Below the pieces are notes generated by a model. The model ran no database searches. It saw only the letters and a list, made by a program, of their open reading frames with translations, and had not been told where the DNA came from. The position numbers were made by a program, and so were the translations under genes. A DNA stretch of 60,242 nucleotides from Crocinitomicaceae bacterium (GTDB lineage Bacteria > Bacteroidota > Bacteroidia > Flavobacteriales_D > Crocinitomicaceae): the NCBI GenBank assembly GCA_029252405.1, contig JAQXBM010000051.1, forward strand, positions 1-60,242, in the 5' to 3' direction. Positions 28,276 through 38,191 of the stretch are shown here, in pieces (within the stretch, counting starts at the first letter, position 1; every line of letters begins with the position of its first letter).

Positions 28276-30114
28276 ATGAGACGTATTTTATTCTTAGGTG
28301 CCATTCTTCTTTCCTACGGAACGATGGCGCAAAACACTGCTAGCGAACAAGATTGCGTAGCAAAAGAAATTGCGCGCCCTGCAGTAAAACCAGCAATTGA
28401 TAATAATTCCAATCGTGCGACTCCTTTCTGGGAAGAGGACTTTGGAGGTGGTATGCCAGCCGCTTGGACGGTTAATGATAGTTCGGGAATTTGTCCTTGG
28501 GTATATTCAACAGATGGATCGTGGGGTAACTTTAGTAATGGAGGACCAACTGCTGCTGCACCTGGAATTTCATCTACGACAGGAGCTAATGGTTTCCTAA
28601 TTTGTGATGCAGATTCTGCCAATCACTTTACGTATGGTCAGCCTTCTGGGGCCAATTATCAATATTTGAGTTCTTACATCAGTACAGATGCGATTGATTG
28701 TTCAACACACGGTTCTGTAATTTTGAGCTTTCAGCAGTCTTTCCGTTACAACAACGGAATTACGTTGAATGTTCAAGTAAGTAACGACGGATCAACTTGG
28801 ACAACTTACGACGTTTCTGGAGGACAAGCCAATAACGCTGCGTCACCAGATCCACAAACAATCAGCTTGAATGTCTCAGCAACAGCGGCAAACCAACCTA
28901 CTGTTTACCTTCGTTTCGGTTGGAGCGCTAGGGTTTATTTCTGGATGATTGATGATATCGCACTTAGCGAAGCTGATCCTTTCGACATCTCTATGCTCGA
29001 CACATGGTGGGGAATGGGTGGATTTGAGTACCAATACTACAAAACGCCAATCGATCACGCTGCCCCAATTACGTTCTATTCAAGATTAACAAACAATGCT
29101 GCAGGAACACTTGACGGCTGTGATTCGGATATTGATGTATCTGGAACTTCTGGATCAGTATTTACTGGTTCTGGAACGCAAATCTCTATTGCAAGTGCTG
29201 CGAGTGATACAGTTATCTCATCAACGGCATGGACGCCAGCTGCAGTTGGAATGTACGATATGACAGCAGTTGCTTCATCGACTTCAGGAACTGACGCAAA
29301 TCCATCTGACAATACTTTTGTAGATAGTTTGGAAATCACGAATTCGACTTTTGGATTGGACAATTTGACAGACGGTAGTCAATCAACAGGGGGAATTACG
29401 AACTTCTCATCAAATACAGGTCAACCATTTAAGATTGGTAATATTTACCAAGTTACTATTGATGACGTTGTCGAGTGTGTGGAAATTGGTATCACTGATG
29501 ATGCACAGAATGAAGCAAAAGATATTTTCGCTGAGGTTTACGCATACGATCCTGTAAATGGAGAATTCGTTTTCCGTGGAGCTACAGCTACATATTCAAC
29601 AACAAATGCAGATTTAGGACAAATTATTTCAATAGAAATGATCGTTCCTGCTGATGTTTTTGCTGATGAAGAAATCTTAGTAGTGGCAGGTCACAACGGT
29701 GGTGATGCTTCTGGTTCTGATGATGTACGTTTCATGTACGGACAAACAGTTCCCGAGCAAATGGTATATGGTTACAACGGAGTTGGAGACTTGTTCTTCC
29801 TTTCGAATCCTCGTGCGATTGTTATTCGTCCAGATTTCGATTGTGGATTAGGATTGGATGAAGAAGCAATTCTTGATGCAACAGTATTCCCGAACCCAGC
29901 GAGCGATCAATTCACAGTTCGTTTGGCAAGTGAGATCAATTCTGGAACAATCACATTGACTGACTTGAACGGACGTGTCGTTCTTACGAAAGAAGTAAGT
30001 TCGAATGCATCTGAAATTTCAGTTGATGTTTCAAACATCGCAAACGGAATGTACACATTACATGTACAAAGCGAAAAAGGTGTGAACTCAATTCAGGTTG
30101 ATGTAATGCACTAA
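28276..30114 (+). CDS. T9SS cargo with type A sorting domain
   Basis: The 612-aa protein has a signal peptide ending TMAQN near residue 19. Residues of about 50-230 form a jelly-roll-like adhesion module (WEEDFGGGMPAAWTV at its start, RVYFWMIDDIALSE at its end), the pattern of MAM/choice-of-anchor domains. Further beta domains follow. The last 75 residues are a T9SS type A domain: VFPNPASDQFTVRL, then ITLTDLNGRVVLTKEV and NIANGMYTLHVQS. It is secreted or surface-attached; no enzyme motif is visible. It is the sole gene between two terminators. Confidence 0.85.
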   Translation: MRRILFLGAILLSYGTMAQNTASEQDCVAKEIARPAVKPAIDNNSNRATPFWEEDFGGGMPAAWTVNDSSGICPWVYSTDGSWGNFSNGGPTAAAPGISSTTGANGFLICDADSANHFTYGQPSGANYQYLSSYISTDAIDCSTHGSVILSFQQSFRYNNGITLNVQVSNDGSTWTTYDVSGGQANNAASPDPQTISLNVSATAANQPTVYLRFGWSARVYFWMIDDIALSEADPFDISMLDTWWGMGGFEYQYYKTPIDHAAPITFYSRLTNNAAGTLDGCDSDIDVSGTSGSVFTGSGTQISIASAASDTVISSTAWTPAAVGMYDMTAVASSTSGTDANPSDNTFVDSLEITNSTFGLDNLTDGSQSTGGITNFSSNTGQPFKIGNIYQVTIDDVVECVEIGITDDAQNEAKDIFAEVYAYDPVNGEFVFRGATATYSTTNADLGQIISIEMIVPADVFADEEILVVAGHNGGDASGSDDVRFMYGQTVPEQMVYGYNGVGDLFFLSNPRAIVIRPDFDCGLGLDEEAILDATVFPNPASDQFTVRLASEINSGTITLTDLNGRVVLTKEVSSNASEISVDVSNIANGMYTLHVQSEKGVNSIQVDVMH

Positions 30115-30133
30115 AAAGCAATAAATGAATGGA

Positions 30134-30162
30134 AAGGTCGACTTTTGGGTCGGCCTTTTTTT
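30134..30162 (+). terminator. intrinsic terminator of the type A cargo gene
   Basis: A 9-bp stem with one G-U pair (30134-30142 with 30149-30157) is followed by a T tract. Confidence 0.88.
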
Positions 30163-30534
30163 GTGCTAAATCTTGAATGATTTTGTCGTTAATGCTATTC
30201 AGAAATCGACTTTTCTTCTTTTGAATTGTAGGATGAGTGAGTCATGGAATCTTAATGGTGAACTCAATCAGTGACTAAGATAATCGCAATTAAGAGTAGT
30301 TATTATTAGTGTGTCGTCAGCGCATTATGTCATTATTATTATTTTAGGAACAATTGAAATAATTCCATCTTTTTTTTACTCGGCAATCAAAAAAAACATG
30401 TACATTATTTTCCGAAATGAAAAACGCTATTCACAAGTGAAAAGCTAACCATGAATTACTTAGGAAAAACTCTGCAACTTTTTTCTGAATTTTATTGAGA
30501 GATATTTATTCTGTCTCGCTGTATAGTCCTTCTA

Positions 30535-30759
30535 GTTTTAGGTGGATGTAAAAGGGGTTTATCCAAAAACGCGAAACAGTGAACTGAATCGAGCGCGGTA
30601 ATAGTTACCGCCTAAAAGAAATATTGTGATTAATCATGCCGATTAAGGCATGTTAAAGATAAAATACTGGCGAAAGTCAGAACGAAGTTAACCAGTAGTC
30701 TTCGTCATTATGGACCTATAAAATGGTCTGTTTGGTGAACACTAATTGAAAATGCCACT
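30535..30759 (+). ncRNA. hairpin-rich leader upstream of the oxidoreductase block (candidate structured RNA)
   Basis: The stretch 30163-30759 has no gene. Its last 225 nt hold several potential stems in series: GCGGTAA/TTACCGC (30595-30601 with 30605-30611), CATGCC/GGCATG (30635-30640 with 30647-30652), a CTGGC-GAAA-GTCAG stem capped by a GNRA tetraloop (about 30667-30680), a long-range TACTGG/CCAGTA pair enclosing it, and GACC/GGTC just before the first gene (about 30713-30728). Closely packed stems with a GNRA loop are typical of cis-regulatory RNA or an intron remnant. I match it to no named riboswitch, and no reverse transcriptase is present. Bases 30163-30534 show only AT-rich sequence. 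Confidence 0.4.
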
Positions 30760-31203
30760 ATGAATAAATCAATGAAAACAAAGAGACTTCTCTTTGAAGA
30801 ACTTAGCGCTGTACTTACCGGATTTTCCCTCGCAGACATTCAAGGAACTGGTCTGAGCTCGCTGTATCTTGAGGTTTTTGAGGACAAAGATCCCGATGCT
30901 ATAAACAACCTATTGAGTGCCTTCGAAAAGTTCGATACTGAGAGTGGGAAGTTATCAGATGATGACTTGATACTGATTAGTGGCGCTTTGGAAGATAAAT
31001 ACCTCCGTCCTATATCGCAACAACTTATTCTTATGTGGTATACCGGGCAGTGGAACTTCGGAGAGCCAGACACCTATGTTATCTCTAAAGAGGCATACAT
31101 TGAAAGCTTTTCCTTTAGGGCTGCGGGTTCGCATCCAGCCGGAGCGAAGCAACCTGGTTATGGGACATGGCAGTTTCCACCACAAACATTTTTAGAAGAA
31201 TAG
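30760..31203 (+). CDS. FAD-dependent sugar dehydrogenase complex small subunit-like protein
   Basis: The 147-aa protein matches the small (gamma/S) subunit of membrane-bound FAD sorbitol/sugar dehydrogenases (FAD-SLDH family). It has FEELSAVLTGFSLADIQGTGL near the start, a LILMWYTGQW block near residue 88, and the end AGSHPAGAKQPGYGTWQFPPQTF. In known complexes this subunit supports the FAD-bearing GMC large subunit, encoded immediately downstream here (20 nt). It lacks the usual twin-arginine signal, so the complex may be cytoplasmic. The ATG at 30760 is used; an in-frame ATG at 30772 is also possible. The usual cytochrome c subunit gene is absent. Confidence 0.75.
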   Translation: MNKSMKTKRLLFEELSAVLTGFSLADIQGTGLSSLYLEVFEDKDPDAINNLLSAFEKFDTESGKLSDDDLILISGALEDKYLRPISQQLILMWYTGQWNFGEPDTYVISKEAYIESFSFRAAGSHPAGAKQPGYGTWQFPPQTFLEE

Positions 31204-31223
31204 ATTACGCTAACCACAACAAA

Positions 31224-33042
31224 ATGGCAAAAGAAGATAAGTTCGATGTAGTTATAGTCGGAGCAGGTATTACAGGTGCAATTGCAGCAAAAGAATTGAC
31301 GGAACAAGGTTTCAGTGTTTTGATTCTCGAAGCGGGCGCAGGTAAGAGTTTTAAGTTTGAAGACTATCAAACTTATTTAGATAACTATTACACATCTACC
31401 GTAAGGACTCCAAATGCTCCTTTCCCTGCCACTGCAGGTGCTCCACAACCCTTAATCACGGATCAGCTGGGGATAGAAAACGGAATTCCTCAATTTGCTG
31501 AGGGATCTTATTTTCATCAGGTTGGACCGTCTACCTATCAAAGTACTTATACGCGACAAATGGGAGGGACAACTCTCCACTGGTTGGGTACATGTTTGAG
31601 AATGCTTCCCAGTGACTTTTCAGAAAAGACCCTTTATAATAGTGGCAAAGACTGGCCAATAAATTACTACGACCTCATGCCATATTACCGTGCGGCGGAA
31701 TTGGAAATTGGTGTGTCAGCTGATGTCGATGAACAAGCTTTTCTTGGCATTGAGTTTGAGCCAAGCTATGTGTATCCGATGAATAAGGTTCCGCAGTCTT
31801 ATTCCGATCTTAAATTGCAGGAATGGACCAAATATGCACAGTTCAAATATGACGGCACCTCTTATGATTACTCAGTAGTCAGTGTCCCACAAGGGCGAAA
31901 TAGTACACCGAATCCAGCCTATAATAATGGGAAAGGCTACGTGCCAGTTGGAGCCGTTGGAAATCCCGATATCGGACAACGCTGTGAAGGAAATGCTGCC
32001 TGCGTGCCCATCTGCTCTGTTCAAGAAAATACAATGCATTGAAAACACTCCAGAAAGCTGTTGCCAATGGAGCGGAAATCAGGAGTCAAAGTGTAGCATC
32101 AAAAATTCTTTATGATGAAAAAACAGGTGATGTAACAGGAATCATGTACAAAGAGTATCGAACTTCTGAATCGGGAGAGCTTATCTATGAAGAGAAAGTT
32201 GTTTCTGCTAAGAGGTATCTGCTGGCTGCTCATGCTGTTGAAAATGCGAAGTTGTTACTGGCATCTGGTTGCCAAACAAAAATATCGGTCAGAATTTGAT
32301 GGATCACCCCGTAGGACTTTCATGGGGATTAGCGCCAGAACCAATTGGGCCTTACCGTGGACCGGGAGCTACATCGGGTATCCCAGCATTGAGGGATGGT
32401 CCTTTCCGTAGAAATCGTTCCGCTTTCCGTGTAGAAATTGGTAATTGGGGGTGGAGTTGGCCAAAATTTACTCCAAACTCAACAGTTCAAGAGGCGTTGA
32501 AAGAAAATAAAATTGGAGCGGATTTACGCAAAGCCATAACTGAAAAAGAAGAGCGCTTGATGCGTATCGGTATGCTCATAGAGATGCACGCACTTTCTAA
32601 CAATTCAGTGACAATAGATGACCGCTATCGAGATCAACTAGGTAACTATCGTCCAGTTATTACTTTCATGCTGAGCGATCATGAAAAGAGAGGGCTAAAA
32701 GCAGCTCGTTCCTTTTGTGTACAAATGTTTGATGTAGCTGGGATCATCGATAAAACCGATTACACAGAAAAGCGCAATGTACAAGGATTTCTTGTTTTTG
32801 AAGACGAAGAACTTTGGTGGCAAGGCGCAGGACACTATGCCGGAACGCATCTAATGGCTACGAACAGTGAAGATTCTGTCGTTGACGCATCTCAGCGCTC
32901 GCATGAACATAAAAACCTCTTTCTAACGGGATGTGGCAGCATGCCTTCAATGGGTACATCGAATCCAACACTCACGGCAGCAGCACTCGCGGTTTGGGCA
33001 GCGGAAAATATAGCGAATGACCTTAACAATATTAAATCCTAA
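31224..33042 (+). pseudogene. GMC-family FAD oxidoreductase, frameshifted twice
   Basis: The reading starts at the ATG at 31224 with FDVVIVGAGITGAIAAKEL (FAD dinucleotide fold) and continues QMGGTTLHWLGTCLRM and DWPINYYDLMPYYRAAE. It stops early at 32042. The protein resumes in the -1 frame (KTLQKAVANGAEIRSQ to AHAVENAKLLLASG), then shifts again near 32265 and continues IGQNLMDHPVG to the C-terminal FLTGCGSMPSMGTSNPTLTAAALAVWAA. Both shifts equal one missing base (near 32026 and 32265). Restored, it is a full-length GMC of about 605 aa, the large subunit expected beside the FAD-SLDH small subunit. It is either a recent pseudogene or carries sequencing errors. Confidence 0.8.
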
Positions 33043-33046
33043 CGCC

Positions 33047-34147
33047 ATGCAAGTGAATTTTAAGCAATCTTTATTTAAGAACTTGCAAACAGCAATTGAG
33101 CTGGAGCATTCCACGATACCACCATATTTGGTCGCCTATTTTACGATCAATGATAGTACCAATGCATTTGCTGTAGAGACCATTCGAAGTGTCTTTATGG
33201 AAGAAATGCTTCACATGTCCTTGGCGTGTCAGATATTGAATGCCGTAAACGGAAAACCTTTCATTGATCACGCAAAATTCGTTCCTGAGTATCCAGCAGA
33301 ACTGAATTTCAAAGACCGCGATTTTGATGTTGGCTTGATCAAGTTCTCCAAAGAGTCCATTGAGACTTTTATGCAGATTGAAAAGCCCGAAGATGTGTCC
33401 CTCGACGTCGCAGGTGAAGATATTCCAGTGTTAGTGGATAAGATTAACCTTGGACAGAGCACAATTGGTGAGTTTTACGCCGTGATTAAGCAACAGCTCA
33501 TCGAGTTGACGAAGGAACATGGCGAAGACGCTGTTTTTAATGGAGATAAGAAGCGACAACTCGATCCAGCAGAATATTACGGAGGTGGTGGCGGACTTAT
33601 CGTTGTAGATAGCTTATCAACAGCTCTTTTGGCAATTGATATTATCGTTGAACAAGGGGAAGGGAGTGATCATTCCATTTGGGATGGAGATGCTGCCTGT
33701 TTCGGACAGGACAAGGAAGTAGCTCATTTTTTCCGTTTCAAGGAAATTTACGAAGGGCAACTCTATCAAGAAGGAGACAGCCCAAAAGGAAAACCGACTG
33801 GGCCCGAAGTAGGGGTTAATTGGAATGCCGCTCAGGATATGATAGACAATCCAAGGGCATGTCAATTTCCTGAATCAAGCACAGCAAGAGAAAAAGCGGA
33901 TGAGTTTAACCAACTCTATTCCCAATTTTTGGAGCAATTGCATCTAACGTTTAATGGAGAACCCGGTCGAATGAGACGTGCTGTGGGAATGATGTATCAA
34001 ATGAAATACCTCGCGCAGTCATTATTGAATATTCCAATACCGGACAAAGAAGGCAAAGTCGCTGGACCGACCTTTGAATATGTGCCGGTTGAAGAAAGGA
34101 AAACGTATAACTGGTCCGTTTCGAAAACGACAGATTCTAATGCATAA
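33047..34147 (+). CDS. VioB-type ferritin-like protein
   Basis: The 366-aa protein starts at the ATG at 33047, 4 nt after the GMC stop. It has the ferritin-like fold found at the N-terminus of VioB/RebD-type enzymes: AIELEHSTIPPYLVAYF near residue 14, SVFMEEMLHMSLACQILN (ExxH iron ligands) near 50, and QDKEVAHFFRFKEIYEGQ near 222 (second Glu/His set). In VioB and RebD this domain joins two oxidised tryptophan-derived imines. Here it stands alone and lacks the large remainder of VioB. It pairs with the GMC oxidoreductase, and the next GMC gene is also followed by such a protein. Iron-dependent oxidation is inference. Confidence 0.75.
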   Translation: MQVNFKQSLFKNLQTAIELEHSTIPPYLVAYFTINDSTNAFAVETIRSVFMEEMLHMSLACQILNAVNGKPFIDHAKFVPEYPAELNFKDRDFDVGLIKFSKESIETFMQIEKPEDVSLDVAGEDIPVLVDKINLGQSTIGEFYAVIKQQLIELTKEHGEDAVFNGDKKRQLDPAEYYGGGGGLIVVDSLSTALLAIDIIVEQGEGSDHSIWDGDAACFGQDKEVAHFFRFKEIYEGQLYQEGDSPKGKPTGPEVGVNWNAAQDMIDNPRACQFPESSTAREKADEFNQLYSQFLEQLHLTFNGEPGRMRRAVGMMYQMKYLAQSLLNIPIPDKEGKVAGPTFEYVPVEERKTYNWSVSKTTDSNA

Positions 34148-34189
34148 TACAAGAACAAGAACAAACACACTTTTAACTAACAGATAATT

Positions 34190-34666
34190 ATGGAACATCG
34201 GAAGTATAATAGAAAGGCTTACCACGCTGCTGACCCAGCGGACGTGGCAGTTTCACAAGCCATATTTAATGATATGTGGGAACTGTTCGTTCAGATCGGA
34301 AAGTTCTGGGGCAAAACGGAAGTAGTAGAAGATCTCAGAACAGATTTATTGGTTTTCATGAACAACCGAATCGCAATGGATCCTTCCTATCTCTACGATT
34401 ACAAAAATGCTTCTGAGGTTATCAAGGAGTTGATCTATGAGATGGGTGAGGAGAAAGGATATGAATCGCTTTTCACTGATAAATCAATTCTCGATGACCC
34501 TCCGACAACACTTAAGGCAAGAGCACGTCAAAAAGTATCCAATGAATTTATTGTTTTATACCTGTCATTAGGTGGGTTCAAAGACTATGGAGCTGAAAAC
34601 TCACTTGGGTACATTGGAGGAGCAAATATTAAAGGAAAAACACCGTACCGCACAATCGATAAATAG
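34190..34666 (+). CDS. unrecognised 158-aa protein of the oxidoreductase block
   Basis: I do not recognise this family. The protein is soluble, mostly helical and acidic, without signal peptide or membrane segment. It contains WELFVQIGKFWGKTE near residues 28-42 and a conserved-looking end (NEFIVLYLSLGGFKDYGAENSLGYIGG). It ends 2 nt before the second GMC gene. By position it mirrors the FAD-SLDH small subunit that precedes the first GMC gene, so it may be the small subunit or chaperone of the second oxidoreductase (inference). Confidence 0.6.
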   Translation: MEHRKYNRKAYHAADPADVAVSQAIFNDMWELFVQIGKFWGKTEVVEDLRTDLLVFMNNRIAMDPSYLYDYKNASEVIKELIYEMGEEKGYESLFTDKSILDDPPTTLKARARQKVSNEFIVLYLSLGGFKDYGAENSLGYIGGANIKGKTPYRTIDK

Positions 34667-34668
34667 TT

Positions 34669-36312
34669 ATGAAAAAACAAGTAGATATTCTAATAATAGG
34701 ATCGGGCGCGGCTGCGGCTTCGCTTTCACAGCGCTTGCTGGAAAAAGATCCAAACCGTTCTATTCTCGTCCTTGAAGCTGGTATTAAAGTGCCAATGAAG
34801 GATTATAAATTATACCAAGATTACCTCGTTACAGGTACGTACCCGTATCAATTTTGTGAAGATCTTAATTATCCGAGCATATTTGGTAATGGAGAAAACG
34901 TTCCAGTTGGAGGCAATCAGTTGCAACTATCTGGCGGTCGCGCAATGATGTTTGGTGGTTCCACTGCACACTGGGGAGGCTGGTCGTTTAGGTTAAAACC
35001 TGAAGATTTTCAGCTGTATACCAATACCCAGATTGAAGGTACCATCGACTGGCCAATCAGTTATGACGATCTTGAACCATATTATGGACAAGCTGAAGAT
35101 TACATCGGCGTTTCCGGTGACTCTACGGATCAAGTTCCTCCAAGAACAACGAAATATCCTTTCTGCGAATTCCCTTATACACTTGAGGATCAGGGTACAA
35201 TTGAGGCTTTTGAGAAACTAGGTTTAGACTATGCTCATATGCCAATAGCTCGACATGGTATCTCAGATACGGATTCGCCGCACGCGCCTTGTAAAACTAC
35301 TGGTACGTGTAAATATTGTCCTTTTGGCGCGCGCTATTTTGCTGGAAATTTTCTTGACGAGATGTTGAAATATGGTTCTTTCCCCAACTTTGAAATATTG
35401 CAAGGGGCCATTGTAGATAGAATCACTATGTCATCGCGTTCGAAAGCTACAGGTGCTGTTTACCACGATAAGTTTACGACGGATTCACATACAGTTGAAG
35501 CCGAAACAGTTATTGTCGCGGCTGGTTCCATCGAAGCGGCAAAGTTGATGCAACGCTCGGTTACTCCTGAGTGGCCTGAAGGTGTTGGTAATCAGAAAAA
35601 CAACAACCTCGTAGGTAAAAACCTTGTATCTCATCCTTTCGTATATTGGGAAGCAACACTTCCTGAAAACCCTCAGAGGTTACAACCGGAAATGGATTTC
35701 CCAACATTCATATCGAGGCATTTCGACAGTAAAGAACAACAGCCTTTTGGTAAATTTCTAACTGTTCGCTTGAATAGCTTTAGCGATCAATTCAATATGA
35801 CGACGAATAATCAAGTGAGCACGCTTACAAAAGCCATGCAAACAGGTCTCAACAGAGAAGAAATAGATGCGGTTACAACAGGTCCTTTAAATGTTCAGTT
35901 GATTACTCAAGTTGAAGTGTTTACCAAAACATCCAACTATGTTAGCAACACTGCACCGAATGTTATTAATCACTTGGGAATGCAGGAAACGAATGTTCAT
36001 TATGTCCCAGATTCTGGATTTGAAAATCGTTTGGATCAAATTCAAACACTACTGAACCCGGTTTTTAATGAGATGGGAGCGACTAATTTTAGAAAAGCAT
36101 CAGATTCTATTCGTGCTGATCATGCTGCGTGTGTTACACGTATGAGCGACACTCCTGAAACGGGTGTAGTGGACAAGGATTTGAAAGTATTTGACACAGA
36201 TAATTTATACGTCCTGTCAAATGGTTCTTTTTCCTCCCTAGGTGCAATTAACCCAACGATTACACTCACAGCCCTTTCTTTACGCTTGGGAGATCACCTT
36301 AATTCTAAATAA
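34669..36312 (+). CDS. GMC-family FAD oxidoreductase
   Basis: The 547-aa protein is intact: DILIIGSGAAAASLSQRLLEKD (dinucleotide fold) at the N-terminus, GGRAMMFGGSTAHWGGWSFR near residue 90, and TIDWPISYDDLEPYYGQAE near 125. A GTCKYCPFGARYFAG cysteine segment is near 210, then VIVAAGSIEAAKLMQRS, NLVGKNLVSHPFVY, and the C-terminal LYVLSNGSFSSLGAINPTITLTALSLRLGDHL. It lacks a signal peptide. The family oxidises alcohols or sugars with FAD. It is not close in sequence to the first GMC protein. Short gaps to both neighbours (2 and 6 nt) indicate one operon. Confidence 0.88.
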   Translation: MKKQVDILIIGSGAAAASLSQRLLEKDPNRSILVLEAGIKVPMKDYKLYQDYLVTGTYPYQFCEDLNYPSIFGNGENVPVGGNQLQLSGGRAMMFGGSTAHWGGWSFRLKPEDFQLYTNTQIEGTIDWPISYDDLEPYYGQAEDYIGVSGDSTDQVPPRTTKYPFCEFPYTLEDQGTIEAFEKLGLDYAHMPIARHGISDTDSPHAPCKTTGTCKYCPFGARYFAGNFLDEMLKYGSFPNFEILQGAIVDRITMSSRSKATGAVYHDKFTTDSHTVEAETVIVAAGSIEAAKLMQRSVTPEWPEGVGNQKNNNLVGKNLVSHPFVYWEATLPENPQRLQPEMDFPTFISRHFDSKEQQPFGKFLTVRLNSFSDQFNMTTNNQVSTLTKAMQTGLNREEIDAVTTGPLNVQLITQVEVFTKTSNYVSNTAPNVINHLGMQETNVHYVPDSGFENRLDQIQTLLNPVFNEMGATNFRKASDSIRADHAACVTRMSDTPETGVVDKDLKVFDTDNLYVLSNGSFSSLGAINPTITLTALSLRLGDHLNSK

Positions 36313-36318
36313 CGAACC

Positions 36319-37995
36319 ATGGAAAATCAAAGAATACAACAAAAATTACAGAAGGCGGTAGAGTTAGAATTTGCTACTATCCCTCCATATCTTGCGGCTT
36401 GGTTTAGCATTGCTCCAGGTACAAATACTGAGGCCTCATCAATTATACGAAGCGTATTTATGGAAGAAATGCTTCACATGATTCTTGCGGCCAACGTTCT
36501 CAATTCCGTTGGTGGGAAAGTCCAATTGAACAAGGATACGATTCCTCAATATCCATTACTTCTCGACTTCGATGGAAAGTTATTCCGTGATCGTGAATTT
36601 GAGGTTAACCTAGAACGCCTTTCCCCAGCTTCACTTTGCACATTTTTACAAATTGAACTTCCTGATGGTTGGGATTGGCAAAAGGATCACCCAAAAGCTT
36701 GTAAACCGGATAAAAAGAAATCTCCTGATGATTCGGAGTTTGAGGTTTCGAGATATACTATTGGTGATTTTTATGATGAGATTAAGGCTGATCTCAAAGC
36801 GCTTGTTGCTGCCGCTGGTGGTGATGAAAGCAAAGTCTTTATTGGAGACGAAGAACATCAAATTGATGTCAACTTTTATTGGAAAGGTGGAGGACTACCT
36901 GTTAAGGTAACGAATTTAGAAACGGCTTTTGAAGCCATTGATGTAATCAAGGAACAAGGAGAGGGAGCAACGGAAACTGTGTTGGACGGTGACCATGAAT
37001 TCTTCGGGCAAGATGAAGAAGTAGCACACTTCTATCGCTTCAATGAAGTATTAATGGAGCAATATTACCAGCCTAATGATGATCCAAAGAATCCGCCTAC
37101 AGGAGATAAATTCACTGTCGATTATGATGCAGTGAGTCCAATTAAAACGAATGCAACAAGTATCGATTATCTCTACACTCCAGTACTAGATAAATTGAAT
37201 AACGAGTTCAATTCTGCGTATACCTTAATGCTCCAACAATTGGAATTGGGCTTAACAGGCCAGCCACATGTCTTGTTCTCGGCAATTATCAATGGAATGC
37301 GTGGATTGGCACCTATTGCTTATGAGATGGCAAATATTCCAATTTATCAGAGCCCTTCAAATGAAATGGGTGCGCCAAGTTTCGAATGGCTTGACAATGG
37401 TCTGGATTTAACCCAGAAACCTAAATCAACTAATAACACTAAATCAAACAGTAACACTAAAAAAGATAAAATGAGTTTTTCAAACGCAACATCAGAAATA
37501 CACCACGACGGTAATAAAGTAACATTGATTATATCGTGCGATTACCCAGCAGGAACGAACTTCAACACGGCAGATAAGGTGTGGGATATCGTAGCTGATT
37601 TCTCTAATGTCAAAACAATTTTCCCTGTTCTACTGACAAATACCTTAACTTATCCCGACCAAACAGAGTCTCGAATTGGAACAGTCCGAGATATGAAATT
37701 TGGCGATGGACAAACACCAGTTAAAAATTATAGTCACGCTGCGGAAAAGTTAACGGCCCTAGACCACGAAAATAGGTCTCTCACATATATTTCAGTCGCC
37801 CCTGAAACAGATAATGTAACAGATTATCAGGGTGTAATGAAAGTTGTAGGCGATAATAAGTGTACGCTTACTTGGACTGTTACTTATGTTCAAACTCCTT
37901 ACGATCCTAAGCATTCTGCAAATATGGTTGGATTATTTATTGCAGGCGAAAACCAAATAGGAACAGTGCTCGGATTAGTTGTAGATAACAACTAA
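36319..37995 (+). CDS. VioB-type ferritin-like protein fused to an SRPBCC/START-like domain
   Basis: The 558-aa protein has two parts. Residues 1-365 are a second VioB-type ferritin-like protein: AVELEFATIPPYLAAWFS, SVFMEEMLHMILAANVLNSVGG and QDEEVAHFYRFNEVLMEQ carry the predicted iron ligands. A low-complexity Asn/Ser/Lys/Thr linker (about 365-384) follows. Residues 385-558 then look like an SRPBCC ligand-binding domain (TADKVWDIVADFSNVKTIFPVL, GTVRDMKFGDG, ENRSLTYISV, a C-terminal long helix). SRPBCC domains bind hydrophobic ligands and include polyketide cyclases. The domain begins at an internal ATG (37471), so a separate short product is possible. The fusion suggests the ferritin-like step acts on a bound hydrophobic substrate (inference). 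Confidence 0.78.
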   Translation: MENQRIQQKLQKAVELEFATIPPYLAAWFSIAPGTNTEASSIIRSVFMEEMLHMILAANVLNSVGGKVQLNKDTIPQYPLLLDFDGKLFRDREFEVNLERLSPASLCTFLQIELPDGWDWQKDHPKACKPDKKKSPDDSEFEVSRYTIGDFYDEIKADLKALVAAAGGDESKVFIGDEEHQIDVNFYWKGGGLPVKVTNLETAFEAIDVIKEQGEGATETVLDGDHEFFGQDEEVAHFYRFNEVLMEQYYQPNDDPKNPPTGDKFTVDYDAVSPIKTNATSIDYLYTPVLDKLNNEFNSAYTLMLQQLELGLTGQPHVLFSAIINGMRGLAPIAYEMANIPIYQSPSNEMGAPSFEWLDNGLDLTQKPKSTNNTKSNSNTKKDKMSFSNATSEIHHDGNKVTLIISCDYPAGTNFNTADKVWDIVADFSNVKTIFPVLLTNTLTYPDQTESRIGTVRDMKFGDGQTPVKNYSHAAEKLTALDHENRSLTYISVAPETDNVTDYQGVMKVVGDNKCTLTWTVTYVQTPYDPKHSANMVGLFIAGENQIGTVLGLVVDNN

Positions 37996-38191
37996 ATATA
38001 CACGTTGTTTTCGCTCGTTCTTGTGTGCTTTTTCGATCTTGTCTCACAATGGTTTGCACCTTACTTTGCGCAAATTTAAGAGCGCAGCGAAGATTCTTGT
38101 AACAAGTAATTACCTGTTCATCGTTGGAAACGGTTGATCGCGGGTAAACGAACAATGCTAAAATTATATTACTAAAAATAAGACCTCTAAA

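Noticed and set aside
30535-30759. Group II intron with its encoded maturase
   Set aside because: There is no reverse transcriptase frame and no recognisable domain V; only the structured-leader reading is kept.
32269-33042. A separate 257-aa oxidoreductase gene
   Set aside because: Its apparent start lies inside the GMC gene and it lacks an FAD-binding N-terminus; it is the third piece of the frameshifted GMC.
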